Assembly (NCBI GenBank): GCA_012522805.1
Contig: JAAYJS010000035.1
Location: 1 to 64,000, forward strand
Reading direction: 5' to 3'
Origin: Eubacteriaceae bacterium
GTDB lineage: Bacteria > Bacillota > Clostridia > Eubacteriales > Eubacteriaceae
DNA length: 64,000 nt
Shown: positions 38,910-49,688 of the stretch, piece after piece
Layout of the letters: the number at the start of each line of letters is the position of its first letter
Numbering within the stretch: position 1 is the stretch's first letter
Made by a program: the position numbers and the translations under genes
The notes under the pieces: generated by a model
What the model saw: only the letters and a program-made list of their open reading frames with translations
What the model was told of the DNA's origin: nothing
Databases searched by the model: none

Positions 38910-40641
38910 TTTATTGCAAGAGAAATTTTTATTATCAGAGCAAGGAGCCAAGAACATATTAAAAGCGACATTTCTATCTGCCCTCCTCAACATTACAAGA
39001 ATTCTTCCATACGGAATGGTTTATCTGTTCATCGTAGAATCGATAGAGATTTATCTTTTAAAAACTTCAACAAGCTATACGCTTGAACATTATTTTATTG
39101 CGACATGTCTAATATGTATTTTGCAATATACAGCCCATCGATTTCAATATAATTTAGCCTTTTACAACACCTATAGAGAATCTACGAAAATCAGGGTAGA
39201 TACTGCAGAAAGAATCAGAAAATTACCACTATCTTTTTTTGAGAAGAAAGATATTTCCGACTTAACGGCGACTATTCTCGGAGATGTGACGATTATAGAA
39301 CAAGCATATTCTCACTCTATTCCTCAATTTTTCGGCTCATTTATTTCCGTGAGTCTTATCTTTATCGGATATCTTTTATTCAGTCCTAAACTTGCACTTG
39401 CAATGTATTGGCCGGTCCTTGTCGTTGCGATTCTAATTATATTTGTGAAAAACAAATTATCTCAAAACGAATGGGAGCACTCCAATCAAAAGAGGGTGGT
39501 CGCTGATAAAATTCAAGAAGGTCTGGATAATATTCTCGATATCAAAGCATATAAAATAAAAGATGAAATAAGAGAAGATTTAAGAGAAGAACTGAATAAA
39601 GAGTTCAAGGCACACACAAAGAGCGAAGCCGGTATGGGAGCAGTTATGGCACCTTTAAACGGCATTCTCACTCTTGGCAGCTTGACTTCGACATATTTCC
39701 TTGTTCAAGCATACGAGCAGGGAACGATGGAACTGAAAATCTTTCTTCCACTTATCATTATAGCCTTTGTCATTTACGAACCAATTAGAGCTGTACTGCC
39801 TTCCGTAATGCAACTGATTATGATGGAAGTGCCTGTTACAAGGATGAAAGAAATAATCTCCATGCCTACTATGGAGGGAGAAGAACAAAGAATTGATCAA
39901 TTTGATATCAACTTTGAAAATGTCAGTTTCGCTTACGAAGATGGGAACCCTATATTGAAAGACATTAATTTGACGATCAAACAAGGAGAAGTTACAGCTT
40001 TTGTCGGACCGTCAGGATCAGGCAAGTCAAGTTTAACCAAACTTGCTATAAGATTTTGGGATCCTCAGTATGGAAAAGTAACTTTAGGTGGTTATGATAT
40101 TTCAAAAACTGAGCCGGAGCATTTGTACAAGCATTATTCAATGGTTTTTCAAAATGTGGTTTTATTTAATAACACGATTATGGAAAATGTCAGGATAGGG
40201 AATCCAAATGCTACCGATCAGGAAGTGATAGATGCTTGTAAGACTGCTATGGCTCACGACTTTATAAGCTTATTACCGGAAGGATATCAAACGATGATAG
40301 GCGAAGATGGTCAATTACTATCAGGAGGGGAAAGACAAAGGATATCCATAGCGAGAGCGATACTTAAAAATGCTCCGATTATAATATTGGACGAAGCATC
40401 TGCAAGCATGGACGCTGAAAATGAAGCGCGTTTTCAAGAAGCGTTATCAAACTTAATTAAAGACAAGACGGTTATCACCATAGCCCACAGACTTAGAATT
40501 GTAGCCGATGCCGATAAAATAGTAGTTTTGGACAAGGGACGAATTGTAGAAGAAGGCAAGTTTTCAGACTTAATGGAAAGCGAAGGTCTGTTCCACAGAC
40601 TTTGGGTTAAGCAGAACAAGAGAGGTGTTGTAGATATGTGA
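38902..40641 (+). CDS. ABC transporter, fused TM-ATPase (type IV fold), half 2
   Basis: GPSGSGKSS; LSGGERQRISIARAI; IILDEASASMD. Confidence 0.92.
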   Translation: MLSLLQEKFLLSEQGAKNILKATFLSALLNITRILPYGMVYLFIVESIEIYLLKTSTSYTLEHYFIATCLICILQYTAHRFQYNLAFYNTYRESTKIRVDTAERIRKLPLSFFEKKDISDLTATILGDVTIIEQAYSHSIPQFFGSFISVSLIFIGYLLFSPKLALAMYWPVLVVAILIIFVKNKLSQNEWEHSNQKRVVADKIQEGLDNILDIKAYKIKDEIREDLREELNKEFKAHTKSEAGMGAVMAPLNGILTLGSLTSTYFLVQAYEQGTMELKIFLPLIIIAFVIYEPIRAVLPSVMQLIMMEVPVTRMKEIISMPTMEGEEQRIDQFDINFENVSFAYEDGNPILKDINLTIKQGEVTAFVGPSGSGKSSLTKLAIRFWDPQYGKVTLGGYDISKTEPEHLYKHYSMVFQNVVLFNNTIMENVRIGNPNATDQEVIDACKTAMAHDFISLLPEGYQTMIGEDGQLLSGGERQRISIARAILKNAPIIILDEASASMDAENEARFQEALSNLIKDKTVITIAHRLRIVADADKIVVLDKGRIVEEGKFSDLMESEGLFHRLWVKQNKRGVVDM

Positions 40642-40704
40642 GAAGAGTTTAGACGGACTTACTGTTAGAAAGAGATGTGAATTATAAATTATGAGGTTTT
40701 CATA

Positions 40705-41298
40705 TTGGAAAAGAATAAAAAGTTATACGGAAAAGATTTGATCACAATAGGTATTTACACAGCAATCTATTTTGTAATCAATTTTGCTTTTATGCTGGCT
40801 GGAATGATTCCTGTTATGTGGATTCTGATGCCCGCCTTAATTGCTTTGTTTACAGGAATACCCTACTTGATGATATGCTTAAAAGTTCAAAAAACCGGTG
40901 CAATCTTCATTATGGGGGCAATTACGGTATTGATATATTATGCAACAGGACAGTTCACAACGGTTATTCTTGTGACATTTGCAATAGGTTGTATATTGGC
41001 GGAAATTACCAGAAAAGTCTTGGGATATGGGAGTTTTAAAGGAAACACCTTATCTTTTGCTTTCTTTTCGTTTGGAATGCTCGGTTCGCCGCTGCCTATA
41101 TGGTTATTTAAGGAATCATTCTTTAAACATATTGCAGAAGTTGGAATGCCGCCGGAATATATAAATACTTTAAATCAATTTACGTCACCTTATGTTTTAG
41201 CCAGTGTTATTATTTTAATACCGATTTGTTCGATTTTAGGAGCTTTCTTTGCTAAAAAGATATTGAAAAAACGATTTTCAAAGGCAGGAATCCTATAA
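40705..41298 (+). CDS. MptD/Trep_Strep family putative ECF transporter S component
   Basis: Hydrophobic S-component-like protein followed by ECF T and A genes. Confidence 0.8.
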   Translation: MEKNKKLYGKDLITIGIYTAIYFVINFAFMLAGMIPVMWILMPALIALFTGIPYLMICLKVQKTGAIFIMGAITVLIYYATGQFTTVILVTFAIGCILAEITRKVLGYGSFKGNTLSFAFFSFGMLGSPLPIWLFKESFFKHIAEVGMPPEYINTLNQFTSPYVLASVIILIPICSILGAFFAKKILKKRFSKAGIL

Positions 41299-41970
41299 AT
41301 GTGTGAAAGTAAATTTAAATTAGATGCAAGAGCAGGATTATTTCTGCTCTTCGTCTTAAATTTTGCTGTTTTCAGTGTATCATCAGTCGTAGCATTAGGA
41401 CTACTCTTGCTCTGGAGTGCTATTTACGGAATTTACAAAAAATATTACACAGCAACGATTAAATTTGCATTGGTATACATAGCATCAGTTTTAGCGAATT
41501 TTTTTATTTTACCTAAGTGTCCCGGCGTCATTGCCATATCTTTTGCAGTTTTATTGATTTATGCCTTGAAGATACTACCTATTGCATTGTTTGGATATGT
41601 GTTTGCTAAAACAACGACATTGCAAGAACTGACAGCTTCTTTGAGAAAAATACACTTTCCTGAAAGTATCATTACCGGCTTGTCAATTACACTTAGATAT
41701 TTCCCGGCACTAAAGGAAGATTACTATCAAACTCGAGATGCCATGAAACTCAAAAACATGAGTTTCATTGAAAAAATGAGCGGCCTTGTGATCACTACAA
41801 TAACGCGTGCGTCCATGAACATAGAAGATTTATCTTTAGCCGCCACAGTTAGAGGAATTGACAATCCTATCAAAAAAAGCTCTATGACCACTGTACATAT
41901 AAAAAAGGGTGATATTTTTGTGTGTTTAGTATCTGTGCTTTACTATTTTTTGATCTGCAAAGAATTTTAA
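41299..41970 (+). CDS. ECF transporter transmembrane (T) component
   Basis: CbiQ-like; SITLRYFPALKEDYYQTRDAMKLKNM. Confidence 0.87.
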   Translation: MCESKFKLDARAGLFLLFVLNFAVFSVSSVVALGLLLLWSAIYGIYKKYYTATIKFALVYIASVLANFFILPKCPGVIAISFAVLLIYALKILPIALFGYVFAKTTTLQELTASLRKIHFPESIITGLSITLRYFPALKEDYYQTRDAMKLKNMSFIEKMSGLVITTITRASMNIEDLSLAATVRGIDNPIKKSSMTTVHIKKGDIFVCLVSVLYYFLICKEF

Positions 41971-41973
41971 AGG

Positions 41974-43371
41974 ATGAACGCCATGATTGAACTGAAAAAT
42001 ATTTCTTATTCTTACCATAAAGAAAAGGAAATCATCAAGGATTTAAATATCAATATAAGAGCCGGAGAGTGTATCTTATTTTGTGGCAAAAGCGGCTGTG
42101 GTAAAACAACTATCGGCAGGATTATCAATAATCTCATTCCTCAGTTTTATGAAAACGGCTATATGTCGGGCGATGTATGGATAGACAACCAAAACACAAA
42201 GAACATTGAAATGTATGAACTTTCAAAATGGATGGGAACAGTTTTTCAAAATCCGAAGACCCAATTTTTTCATACAAATTCAAATGCAGAGATAGTATTT
42301 GGGTTGGAAAATAGCGGCATGGAACCGGAAACCATTCGGAACAGATATGATGAAGCGATAAAAGAATTGAATATTGAAAAACTCACAGACAGAAATATGT
42401 TTTCAATGTCAGGGGGTGAAAAGCAAATTATAGCTTTTGCTTCCGTTTATGCAATGAATCCGAAGATTTACATTTTAGACGAGCCGACAGCGAATATAGA
42501 TAAAAAAGCGATTCTTAAAATCGAAGAGATAATAAAAAAACTTAAAAAAATGGGACATACCGTCATCATATTTGAACATCGATTGTATTTTTTAAGAGAT
42601 GTAGTAGACAGGGTTTTTTATGTAGAAAAAGGTGTTGTCGATAAAGAGTTTTCAACGGATGCTTTCTTCAACTTAGATGACAAAATCAGAATGAATATGG
42701 GACTAAGATCATTAAAAATTCCAAGTTTGAAAAAGTTTGATCATGGGTATCGAAACAACCGTCTTTTAGAAATTCGAAATTTATCTTGTCAATATGGCAA
42801 CAAAACAATTTTTAAGAATTTGAACTTGTCAGTAAATGCCGGAGATATAGTCGGGATTGTAGGCGACAACGGCGTAGGGAAAACAACTTTAGTAAGATGT
42901 ATTGCAGGTCTTCATACAGAGTCAAAAGGAACGATCCAATTAGATCATGAAACTCTGAACAGAAAGAAGCGACAAAATATTTCATCTATGGTGATGCAGG
43001 ATGTCAATTATCAACTTTTCAAAGACAGTGCATTAGAAGAATGTTGTTTGGGAAACAACTGTACACAAAAAGAAAGCGATGTTGTATTAAGGAAATTGGA
43101 CTTGAATGATTTTAAAGAATTGCATCCGATGGTACTGTCTGGAGGACAAAAACAAAGGCTGGTTATTGCGAATGCTGTCCTATCGGATAAGAAAATTTTG
43201 ATTTTTGATGAGCCAACATCCGGCTTGGATTATTTTGGAATGATAGCCGTATCCAAACAGTTAAAGAAACTGAGTGAAAAAGGTCATTATATTTTTCTTG
43301 TTTCACATGATGTGGAGTTTATCAATGAGGTTTGTACAAAAATTTACGAGCTGAAAAATGAACCCAATTAA
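41974..43371 (+). CDS. ECF transporter ATPase, two NBDs in one polypeptide
   Basis: Two Walker A (GKSGCGKTT, GDNGVGKTT) and two LDEP/FDEP Walker B sites. Confidence 0.92.
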   Translation: MNAMIELKNISYSYHKEKEIIKDLNINIRAGECILFCGKSGCGKTTIGRIINNLIPQFYENGYMSGDVWIDNQNTKNIEMYELSKWMGTVFQNPKTQFFHTNSNAEIVFGLENSGMEPETIRNRYDEAIKELNIEKLTDRNMFSMSGGEKQIIAFASVYAMNPKIYILDEPTANIDKKAILKIEEIIKKLKKMGHTVIIFEHRLYFLRDVVDRVFYVEKGVVDKEFSTDAFFNLDDKIRMNMGLRSLKIPSLKKFDHGYRNNRLLEIRNLSCQYGNKTIFKNLNLSVNAGDIVGIVGDNGVGKTTLVRCIAGLHTESKGTIQLDHETLNRKKRQNISSMVMQDVNYQLFKDSALEECCLGNNCTQKESDVVLRKLDLNDFKELHPMVLSGGQKQRLVIANAVLSDKKILIFDEPTSGLDYFGMIAVSKQLKKLSEKGHYIFLVSHDVEFINEVCTKIYELKNEPN

Positions 43372-43703
43372 GAAGATTTGTTTTAAAAACAAGAGGGCTA
43401 AAGAGCGTTCCTTATTATCTATGAACAAAATGATACGAGCAGTAACAGCTGTAAAGCTTACTGTTTTTTAAATATAAAGGGAGCATATAAAAATAGGAGA
43501 GCGGCTGAACTTTTCGGTCGTCGGTGTACGTGACCGTTTAACTAAAACGAGAGAAACAAGGTTAATTCGATATAAGAGATCAAGGAAATGAGGTCAATGG
43601 ACCGCCTCTTGTGGCAGTAGTTGTAAAATAGTAATTGCCGAAATAGATGGCAATAAAGGCGAATGATGACATTAAGAATTAGAATTTATAGAGGAGCAAG
43701 AAC

Positions 43704-44465
43704 ATGAACATTCATGAATATGGCAAAGAACATAAAAAAGTCATCGTGCTCATCCATCCGTCACTGGTTATGTGGGATTATTTTGAGCATGTTATTCCGC
43801 TGCTAGAAAACGATTGTCATATCATTGTTCCGGCTTTACCGGGCTATGATCAAGAGAAACCCTGTGATGACTTCACAAGTGTAGAAAAAATTGCAGAGGA
43901 ACTGATAGGGGTGTTCATTAAAAATAAAATTGACGCTATCGATGTTCTGTATGGGTGTTCCATGGGTGGGAGTATCGTTTTGAAAATGCTCAGCAGTCAA
44001 AAAATCTTGGTAAAAAATGCAATTTGCGATGGTGGGATTACACCGTACAACTTACCTTGGATTGTGACGCGGTTGATTGCAGTCAGGGATTTTTTGATGA
44101 TTTGTATTGGGAAAATCGGTGGACTTAAACTTCTTGAGAAAGTATTTTCAACGGATGAATACAGTGAAGAGGACTTAAAATACATTTTCAATGTCCTAGA
44201 CTTTGCGAGTTATCAAACCATCTGGCGAACTTTTGAATCATGCAATAATTATTCAATGCCAAGGAAAATGCCCGCGTATCAAGGAAAACTTGAGTACTGG
44301 TATGGGGAAAAAGAGGAAAAATACCGAGCGTGGGATATCAAATATGTGGAGAAGGCTTTTCCTCATACAGAGTTCATCAAATTAAAAAATAGAGGACATG
44401 CCAGCATGGCACCTTTGTATCCGCAAGAAATGGCAGAGCGGTTGATGGCCTTATCGGATAGCTGA
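43704..44465 (+). CDS. Alpha/beta hydrolase
   Basis: LIHPSLVMWDYFEHVIPLL; GCSMGGS nucleophile elbow; RGHASM. Confidence 0.85.
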   Translation: MNIHEYGKEHKKVIVLIHPSLVMWDYFEHVIPLLENDCHIIVPALPGYDQEKPCDDFTSVEKIAEELIGVFIKNKIDAIDVLYGCSMGGSIVLKMLSSQKILVKNAICDGGITPYNLPWIVTRLIAVRDFLMICIGKIGGLKLLEKVFSTDEYSEEDLKYIFNVLDFASYQTIWRTFESCNNYSMPRKMPAYQGKLEYWYGEKEEKYRAWDIKYVEKAFPHTEFIKLKNRGHASMAPLYPQEMAERLMALSDS

Positions 44466-44709
44466 ATTCCAGTTTATCGGGAATAAAATAAAACTGAGTA
44501 TAATGAAAAATAAAAACCTATCGATAATAAAGAAACACAAAATTTAAAGGTGGTTAGAGTTAAATCTAACCGCCTTTTTGTTTGCAAAAAAGTAGGAGGG
44601 AATGCGAAACAAGAGTAATTAAAACCTTTTAGAGATTGTAAAACAAGGTGTTCTATATGGCGTAGGGAGTGTTGAAAGCTATTAAAGGTTGTAGAAAACA
44701 ATCAAAGAT

Positions 44710-45030
44710 ATAATTTTAGAAGTTGCTGAAGTATTTATGATAACAATCCTCAAGTTTCAGCTTATGCCAAGTTTGACGATGGGCGAGAACAATTTGACAG
44801 CATTGCTGATACAGACATCTTAAGCAAAGGATAAAAACGAAGACTATTTTGAAAAACCGGAAGGAAAGTTGAGATCATAGGCAGATGAAATGGTTATAGA
44901 AAACGTCCGGTGAATGATAAGTTTTTTGATTCCGGTTGGCATGGATATGGTAGTATAAATATGGACTTCATAAAAGAAACCAAAAATAGATTGGAAAGTG
45001 CGGAGATTTTTGAGTATAAAAAATGATATC
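44710..45030 (+). pseudogene. Degenerate coding remnants
   Basis: Frame-broken segments such as DNNPQVSAYAKFDDGREQFDSIADTDILSKG* and RKRPVNDKFFDSGWHGYGSINMDFIKETKNRLESAEIFEYKK*. Confidence 0.35.
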
Positions 45031-45227
45031 CTTTGATGATGAGAAATTGAAGTGCCAACAGGTACTTTATCAAAGGAGAAATAATGGAGAATGGGTTATG
45101 ATTTCTTAAAATAATCAAGGACTTTATTCATTATATGGATTTATAAAAATATATCCAATGCTTGACACATGGATGTATAGAAAATACAATGGGCTTGTAC
45201 TGAAATGTTTTCAATAAAGGAAGAGAA

Positions 45228-48200
45228 ATGGCAGCAAAATTCACACATTTACATGTTCACAGCGAATTTTCGTTGTTGGACGGATTCGGACAAATCGATC
45301 GCATCGTGGCGGAAACCAAAAAACTGGGGATGGACAGCATCGCCATTACCGACCATGGGGTGTTATTTGCTGCGGTTTCCTTTTATAAAGAGTGTTTAAA
45401 ACAGGGTATTAAGCCGATTATCGGATCGGAAGTTTACGTGGCGCCCCGCTCCTTAACTCAAAAGGAAGGGGAATTGGATAAAAACCTCTACCACTTAATT
45501 TTATTGGCGGAAAACAATACCGGTTATAAAAATTTGTCAAAAATTGTTTCGGAAAGCTTTATTCACGGGTTCTATTACAAACCCCGTGTGGATTACGAAT
45601 TGCTCCGCGCCCACAGCGAAGGCATTATTTGCCTTTCCGCCTGTATTGCCGGGGAAATCCCCCAATTGTTGTTACAAAATGAAAAGGAAAAGGCGGAGGA
45701 GAAATGTCACCTCTATCGGGATATTTTCGGTCCGGACAACTTTTTCTTGGAAATACAAGACCACAGGCTTCCCGAAGAAGTATTAGTAAATAAAGAGCTG
45801 ATTCATTTAGCTCGAAAATTGGACATTCCCTTGGTGGCGACCAACGATGCCCATTATATACATCGCGACGACGCGGAAGCCCACGACATCTTACTTTGCA
45901 TCCAAACCGGAACCACCGTCGAGGAAGAAAAGCGCATGCGTTTCCCCAACGACGAATTTTATATTAAATCTCCTGAGGAAATGGCGGCTTTGTTCATCGA
46001 TGTGCCGGAAGCCATTACCAACAGCAGGGTGATTGCCCGGCGCTGTGAGGTCAGTTTCGACTTGGAAACCTCCCACTTGCCGGAATTTGAATTACCACCC
46101 GGAGTCAGCGATTCTCAAACCTATTTAAAAGCCTTATGCGAAGAAGGGTTGTCCAGACGTTACGGGAAACACCCGGGGGAAGAAGTCCTCTCCCGAATGG
46201 AGGAGGAACTCTCCACCATCCACAACATGGGTTTCGATAATTATTTTTTAATTGTCTGGGACTTTATCAAATACGCCAAGGACAGGGGCATTATGGTGGG
46301 GCCGGGCAGAGGATCCGCAGCGGGTTCTTTGGTTTCCTACTTATTGGACATCACAACCTTAGATCCTCTCAAATATCAATTGCTTTTTGAGCGATTTTTA
46401 AACCCCGAACGCATCACCTTACCGGATATAGATGTCGACTTTTGCTACGAGCGCAGACAGGAAGTCATCGATTATGTAACCGAAAAATACGGAGACGACC
46501 ATGTGGCGCAGATCATCACCTTTGGAACCCTAGCGGCGCGGGCCGCAGTTCGAGATGTGGGGCGGGTCATGAATATGCCCTACAACGAAGTGGATAGGGT
46601 AGCCAAGGAAATACCCATGCATGCCGGCGTTGTGATGACGGTCGAAAAAGCAAAAAAAGAAAATCCGACGCTCCTTAGAATGGAGGAAGAAGATCGACAA
46701 ATAGCCAAGTTACTGAAAAATGCCGAATCTTTACAAGGGCTCAGTCGTCATGCCTCCACCCATGCGGCGGGTGTGGTTATATCCGACAAACCCTTAACGG
46801 AATACGTACCCTTGTATCGCAATGGCGATATCATCACCACCCAATACCCCATGGGCTTGCTGGAAGACTTGGGTTTGATTAAAATGGACTTTCTGGGGTT
46901 GCGAACCTTAACCGTTATTCGCGATGCCGTGGAAAATATACGTTATAATCAACAAGAAATCATCGATATCGACGCGTTATCCTACGAAGATTACGAGGTG
47001 TACGACATGCTGTCTAAGGGCGATACCTTGGGGGTTTTCCAATTGGAAAGCAGCGGGATGATTGCCTTTATGAAGGAGTTGACACCTCAAAATTTCGAGG
47101 ATATCGTCGCGGGTATTTCCCTGTATCGACCGGGACCCATGGACCAAATACCTCGATACTTGGCAAATAAAAATAACCCGGAGGCTATTCAATACGATCA
47201 CCCTCTGTTGGAGCCGATCCTGGACGTCACCTATGGCTGTATGGTCTATCAAGAACAGGTCATGCAAATTTTTAGAAATTTGGCCGGCTTTTCTTTAGGG
47301 CGCTCGGATTTGGTACGCCGGGCTATGTCTAAAAAGAAAGAGGACGTCATGCTCAATGAAGGCAACGCCTTTATTTACGGCGAAGTCGACGAGCAGGGCA
47401 AAGTGATTACCCCCGGGGCTATCCGACGCGGTGTCCCGAAGGAAGTAGCGGAAAAAATCCTATCGGAGATGATGGATTTCGCCAAGTACGCTTTTAACAA
47501 ATCCCATGCAGCCGCTTATGCGGTCATCGCTTTTCAAACAGCATGGCTGAAATGCCACTACCCTGTAGAGTTTATGGCAGCTTTGATGTCCTCGGTAATG
47601 GATGACGAAAAAAAGGTCTCCAAATACATCGACGATTGTCGCAAGATGCGCATTCCCGTGCAGCGTCCCAATATCAATAAAAGTTATTTTAAATTTACAG
47701 TTGACGGTCATCGCATTCTCTTCGGCTTGGGCGCGATCAAAGGACTGGGTAAAAACGCCATCGATGCCATCATAACCGCACGCAAGGAGGAAGGTCCCTT
47801 TAAAAGTTTTGGAGATTTTTGCAGACGTGTCGATCTGAAAGCGCTGAACAAGAAAAATGTAGAAGGCTTGATCAAATCCGGTGCCTTCGATTTTACGACC
47901 GTGCCCAGAGGGGATATGCTACTGGGTTACGACACCATCATGGACCGTGTCGTACAAGAAAAAAAGGACAAATTGGCGGGTCAAATCTCTTTGTTGGATT
48001 TAAATCCTCAAATCAAAAAAGAGATGGAGGAGGATAACTTCCCCACCACATTGCCCTTGTCCAAAGACAAAATTTTGGTCATGGAAAAAGATGTCTTGGG
48101 TATTTATATCAGTGGACATCCCCTAGATCGGTACAAATCTTTACTGGTTCGCAGAACGAATTTAACCAGCAATTTGTTGGACAGTTTAGAAGATTTAACG

Positions 48201-48713
48201 GCAACGGGTATCCGAGATGGAGACAGAGTCTCCGTCGGCGGCATTATATATCATATTAAAAAACAATTAACCCGTACCGGCAATCTCATGGCATTTTTGA
48301 CCTTAGAAGATTTGTATGGAAAAATGGAAGTCGTGGTGTTTCCCAATACCTACAGTCAATACCGCGGTTTTATCAAAGAGGGCGATGTCGTCCTTCTACG
48401 TGGAAAAATTAATTACAATGAAGAGATGAACATTTCTATTATCGCCGAGAACATGCAACCTTTGGTGACAGAACAACAGGAGGCTACTCAGAAAAAACTT
48501 TGGATACAATTGGAAAACAAAAACAAAGACGGTCCCTTTCATGCGGTTACGACAATTTTAAGTCATTATCCGGGCAACACCCCGGTGATCATTTACCTCT
48601 CAGAGGAAAAGCAAAAATTGGCTGCCCCAAAAAAATTATGGGTTAATTTGGATTCAAAAGTACGTGAGGCTTTGTCCGATGCTATCGGAGACAAGAATGT
48701 GGAGGTTCAATAA
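45228..48713 (+). CDS. dnaE: DNA polymerase III subunit alpha (DnaE)
   Basis: FTHLHVHSEFSLLDG PHP domain; GPGRGSAAGSLVSYLL; PDIDVDF. Confidence 0.97.
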   Translation: MAAKFTHLHVHSEFSLLDGFGQIDRIVAETKKLGMDSIAITDHGVLFAAVSFYKECLKQGIKPIIGSEVYVAPRSLTQKEGELDKNLYHLILLAENNTGYKNLSKIVSESFIHGFYYKPRVDYELLRAHSEGIICLSACIAGEIPQLLLQNEKEKAEEKCHLYRDIFGPDNFFLEIQDHRLPEEVLVNKELIHLARKLDIPLVATNDAHYIHRDDAEAHDILLCIQTGTTVEEEKRMRFPNDEFYIKSPEEMAALFIDVPEAITNSRVIARRCEVSFDLETSHLPEFELPPGVSDSQTYLKALCEEGLSRRYGKHPGEEVLSRMEEELSTIHNMGFDNYFLIVWDFIKYAKDRGIMVGPGRGSAAGSLVSYLLDITTLDPLKYQLLFERFLNPERITLPDIDVDFCYERRQEVIDYVTEKYGDDHVAQIITFGTLAARAAVRDVGRVMNMPYNEVDRVAKEIPMHAGVVMTVEKAKKENPTLLRMEEEDRQIAKLLKNAESLQGLSRHASTHAAGVVISDKPLTEYVPLYRNGDIITTQYPMGLLEDLGLIKMDFLGLRTLTVIRDAVENIRYNQQEIIDIDALSYEDYEVYDMLSKGDTLGVFQLESSGMIAFMKELTPQNFEDIVAGISLYRPGPMDQIPRYLANKNNPEAIQYDHPLLEPILDVTYGCMVYQEQVMQIFRNLAGFSLGRSDLVRRAMSKKKEDVMLNEGNAFIYGEVDEQGKVITPGAIRRGVPKEVAEKILSEMMDFAKYAFNKSHAAAYAVIAFQTAWLKCHYPVEFMAALMSSVMDDEKKVSKYIDDCRKMRIPVQRPNINKSYFKFTVDGHRILFGLGAIKGLGKNAIDAIITARKEEGPFKSFGDFCRRVDLKALNKKNVEGLIKSGAFDFTTVPRGDMLLGYDTIMDRVVQEKKDKLAGQISLLDLNPQIKKEMEEDNFPTTLPLSKDKILVMEKDVLGIYISGHPLDRYKSLLVRRTNLTSNLLDSLEDLTATGIRDGDRVSVGGIIYHIKKQLTRTGNLMAFLTLEDLYGKMEVVVFPNTYSQYRGFIKEGDVVLLRGKINYNEEMNISIIAENMQPLVTEQQEATQKKLWIQLENKNKDGPFHAVTTILSHYPGNTPVIIYLSEEKQKLAAPKKLWVNLDSKVREALSDAIGDKNVEVQ

Positions 48714-49669
48714 TGAAAATAGGCATTTTAACGAGTGGTGGCGATGCACCGGGTATGAATGCAGCGTTGAGAGCTGTGGTCCGCACTGCTGTGTATCACA
48801 ATATTCCCATTTACGGAATTAACAACGGGTATGCAGGTTTGTTGGAAAAGGATATTATTCCGCTTACGGTTTATTCAGTTGCAAATATCATTCAATTGGG
48901 TGGCACCATACTCAGATCCTCCCGTTCAGAATTTTTTCAAACGGTTACGGGACAAAAAACCGCCACCCGTATATTAGAAGAGTACGGCATCGATCATTTA
49001 GTGGTCATCGGCGGCGACGGCAGTTTAAAAGGTGCCATGGCCTTGAAAGAACTGGGCGTCAATGTGATGGGAATACCCGCTACCATCGACAACGATTTCG
49101 GCGCCAGCGATTTTAACATCGGCTTTGATACAGCGGTGAATACGGCTATCGACGCCATCAGTAAAATCAGAGATACCACTTACAGCCATAATCGGATCAA
49201 TGTGGTGCAGGTGATGGGCAGAAAATGCGGCGATATCGCTTTGTACGCCGGCTTTTCCGTCGGTGCCGAGATCGTCATTGTACCGGAAGTGGAATATGAC
49301 TTCGAAGATATCTGTAACACCTTGTTAAGAGGCAAGGAAAGAGGAAAAATGCACAACATTGTTATGTTGGCGGAAGGGAGAGGTTCTTACAGAGATTATA
49401 TTGTTCCCATAGAAGAGAGAACCCGGGTCACGACCAGAGGAACCAATTTAGGGTATATTCAAAGAGGTGGATCGCCCTCTCATTACGATAGAAACATAGC
49501 GGGTAACATGGGCTACCACGCCGTCGAAGCTATCATCAAAAATCAAAGTGGCGGTGTCATTGTGAAACGCAACGGAAATTACATCAATATGCCCCTAGAA
49601 GAGGCTTTGGAAGTGCCGAAGGTTTTCAATAAAGATCTATACGATAAAATAAGAATCTTGTCTATTTAA
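48713..49669 (+). CDS. pfkA: 6-phosphofructokinase, ATP-dependent type
   Basis: ILTSGGDAPGMNAALRAVVR; IGGDGS; GIPATIDND. Confidence 0.95.
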   Translation: MKIGILTSGGDAPGMNAALRAVVRTAVYHNIPIYGINNGYAGLLEKDIIPLTVYSVANIIQLGGTILRSSRSEFFQTVTGQKTATRILEEYGIDHLVVIGGDGSLKGAMALKELGVNVMGIPATIDNDFGASDFNIGFDTAVNTAIDAISKIRDTTYSHNRINVVQVMGRKCGDIALYAGFSVGAEIVIVPEVEYDFEDICNTLLRGKERGKMHNIVMLAEGRGSYRDYIVPIEERTRVTTRGTNLGYIQRGGSPSHYDRNIAGNMGYHAVEAIIKNQSGGVIVKRNGNYINMPLEEALEVPKVFNKDLYDKIRILSI

Positions 49670-49688
49670 ATGCAGATTAAGGAAGAAT

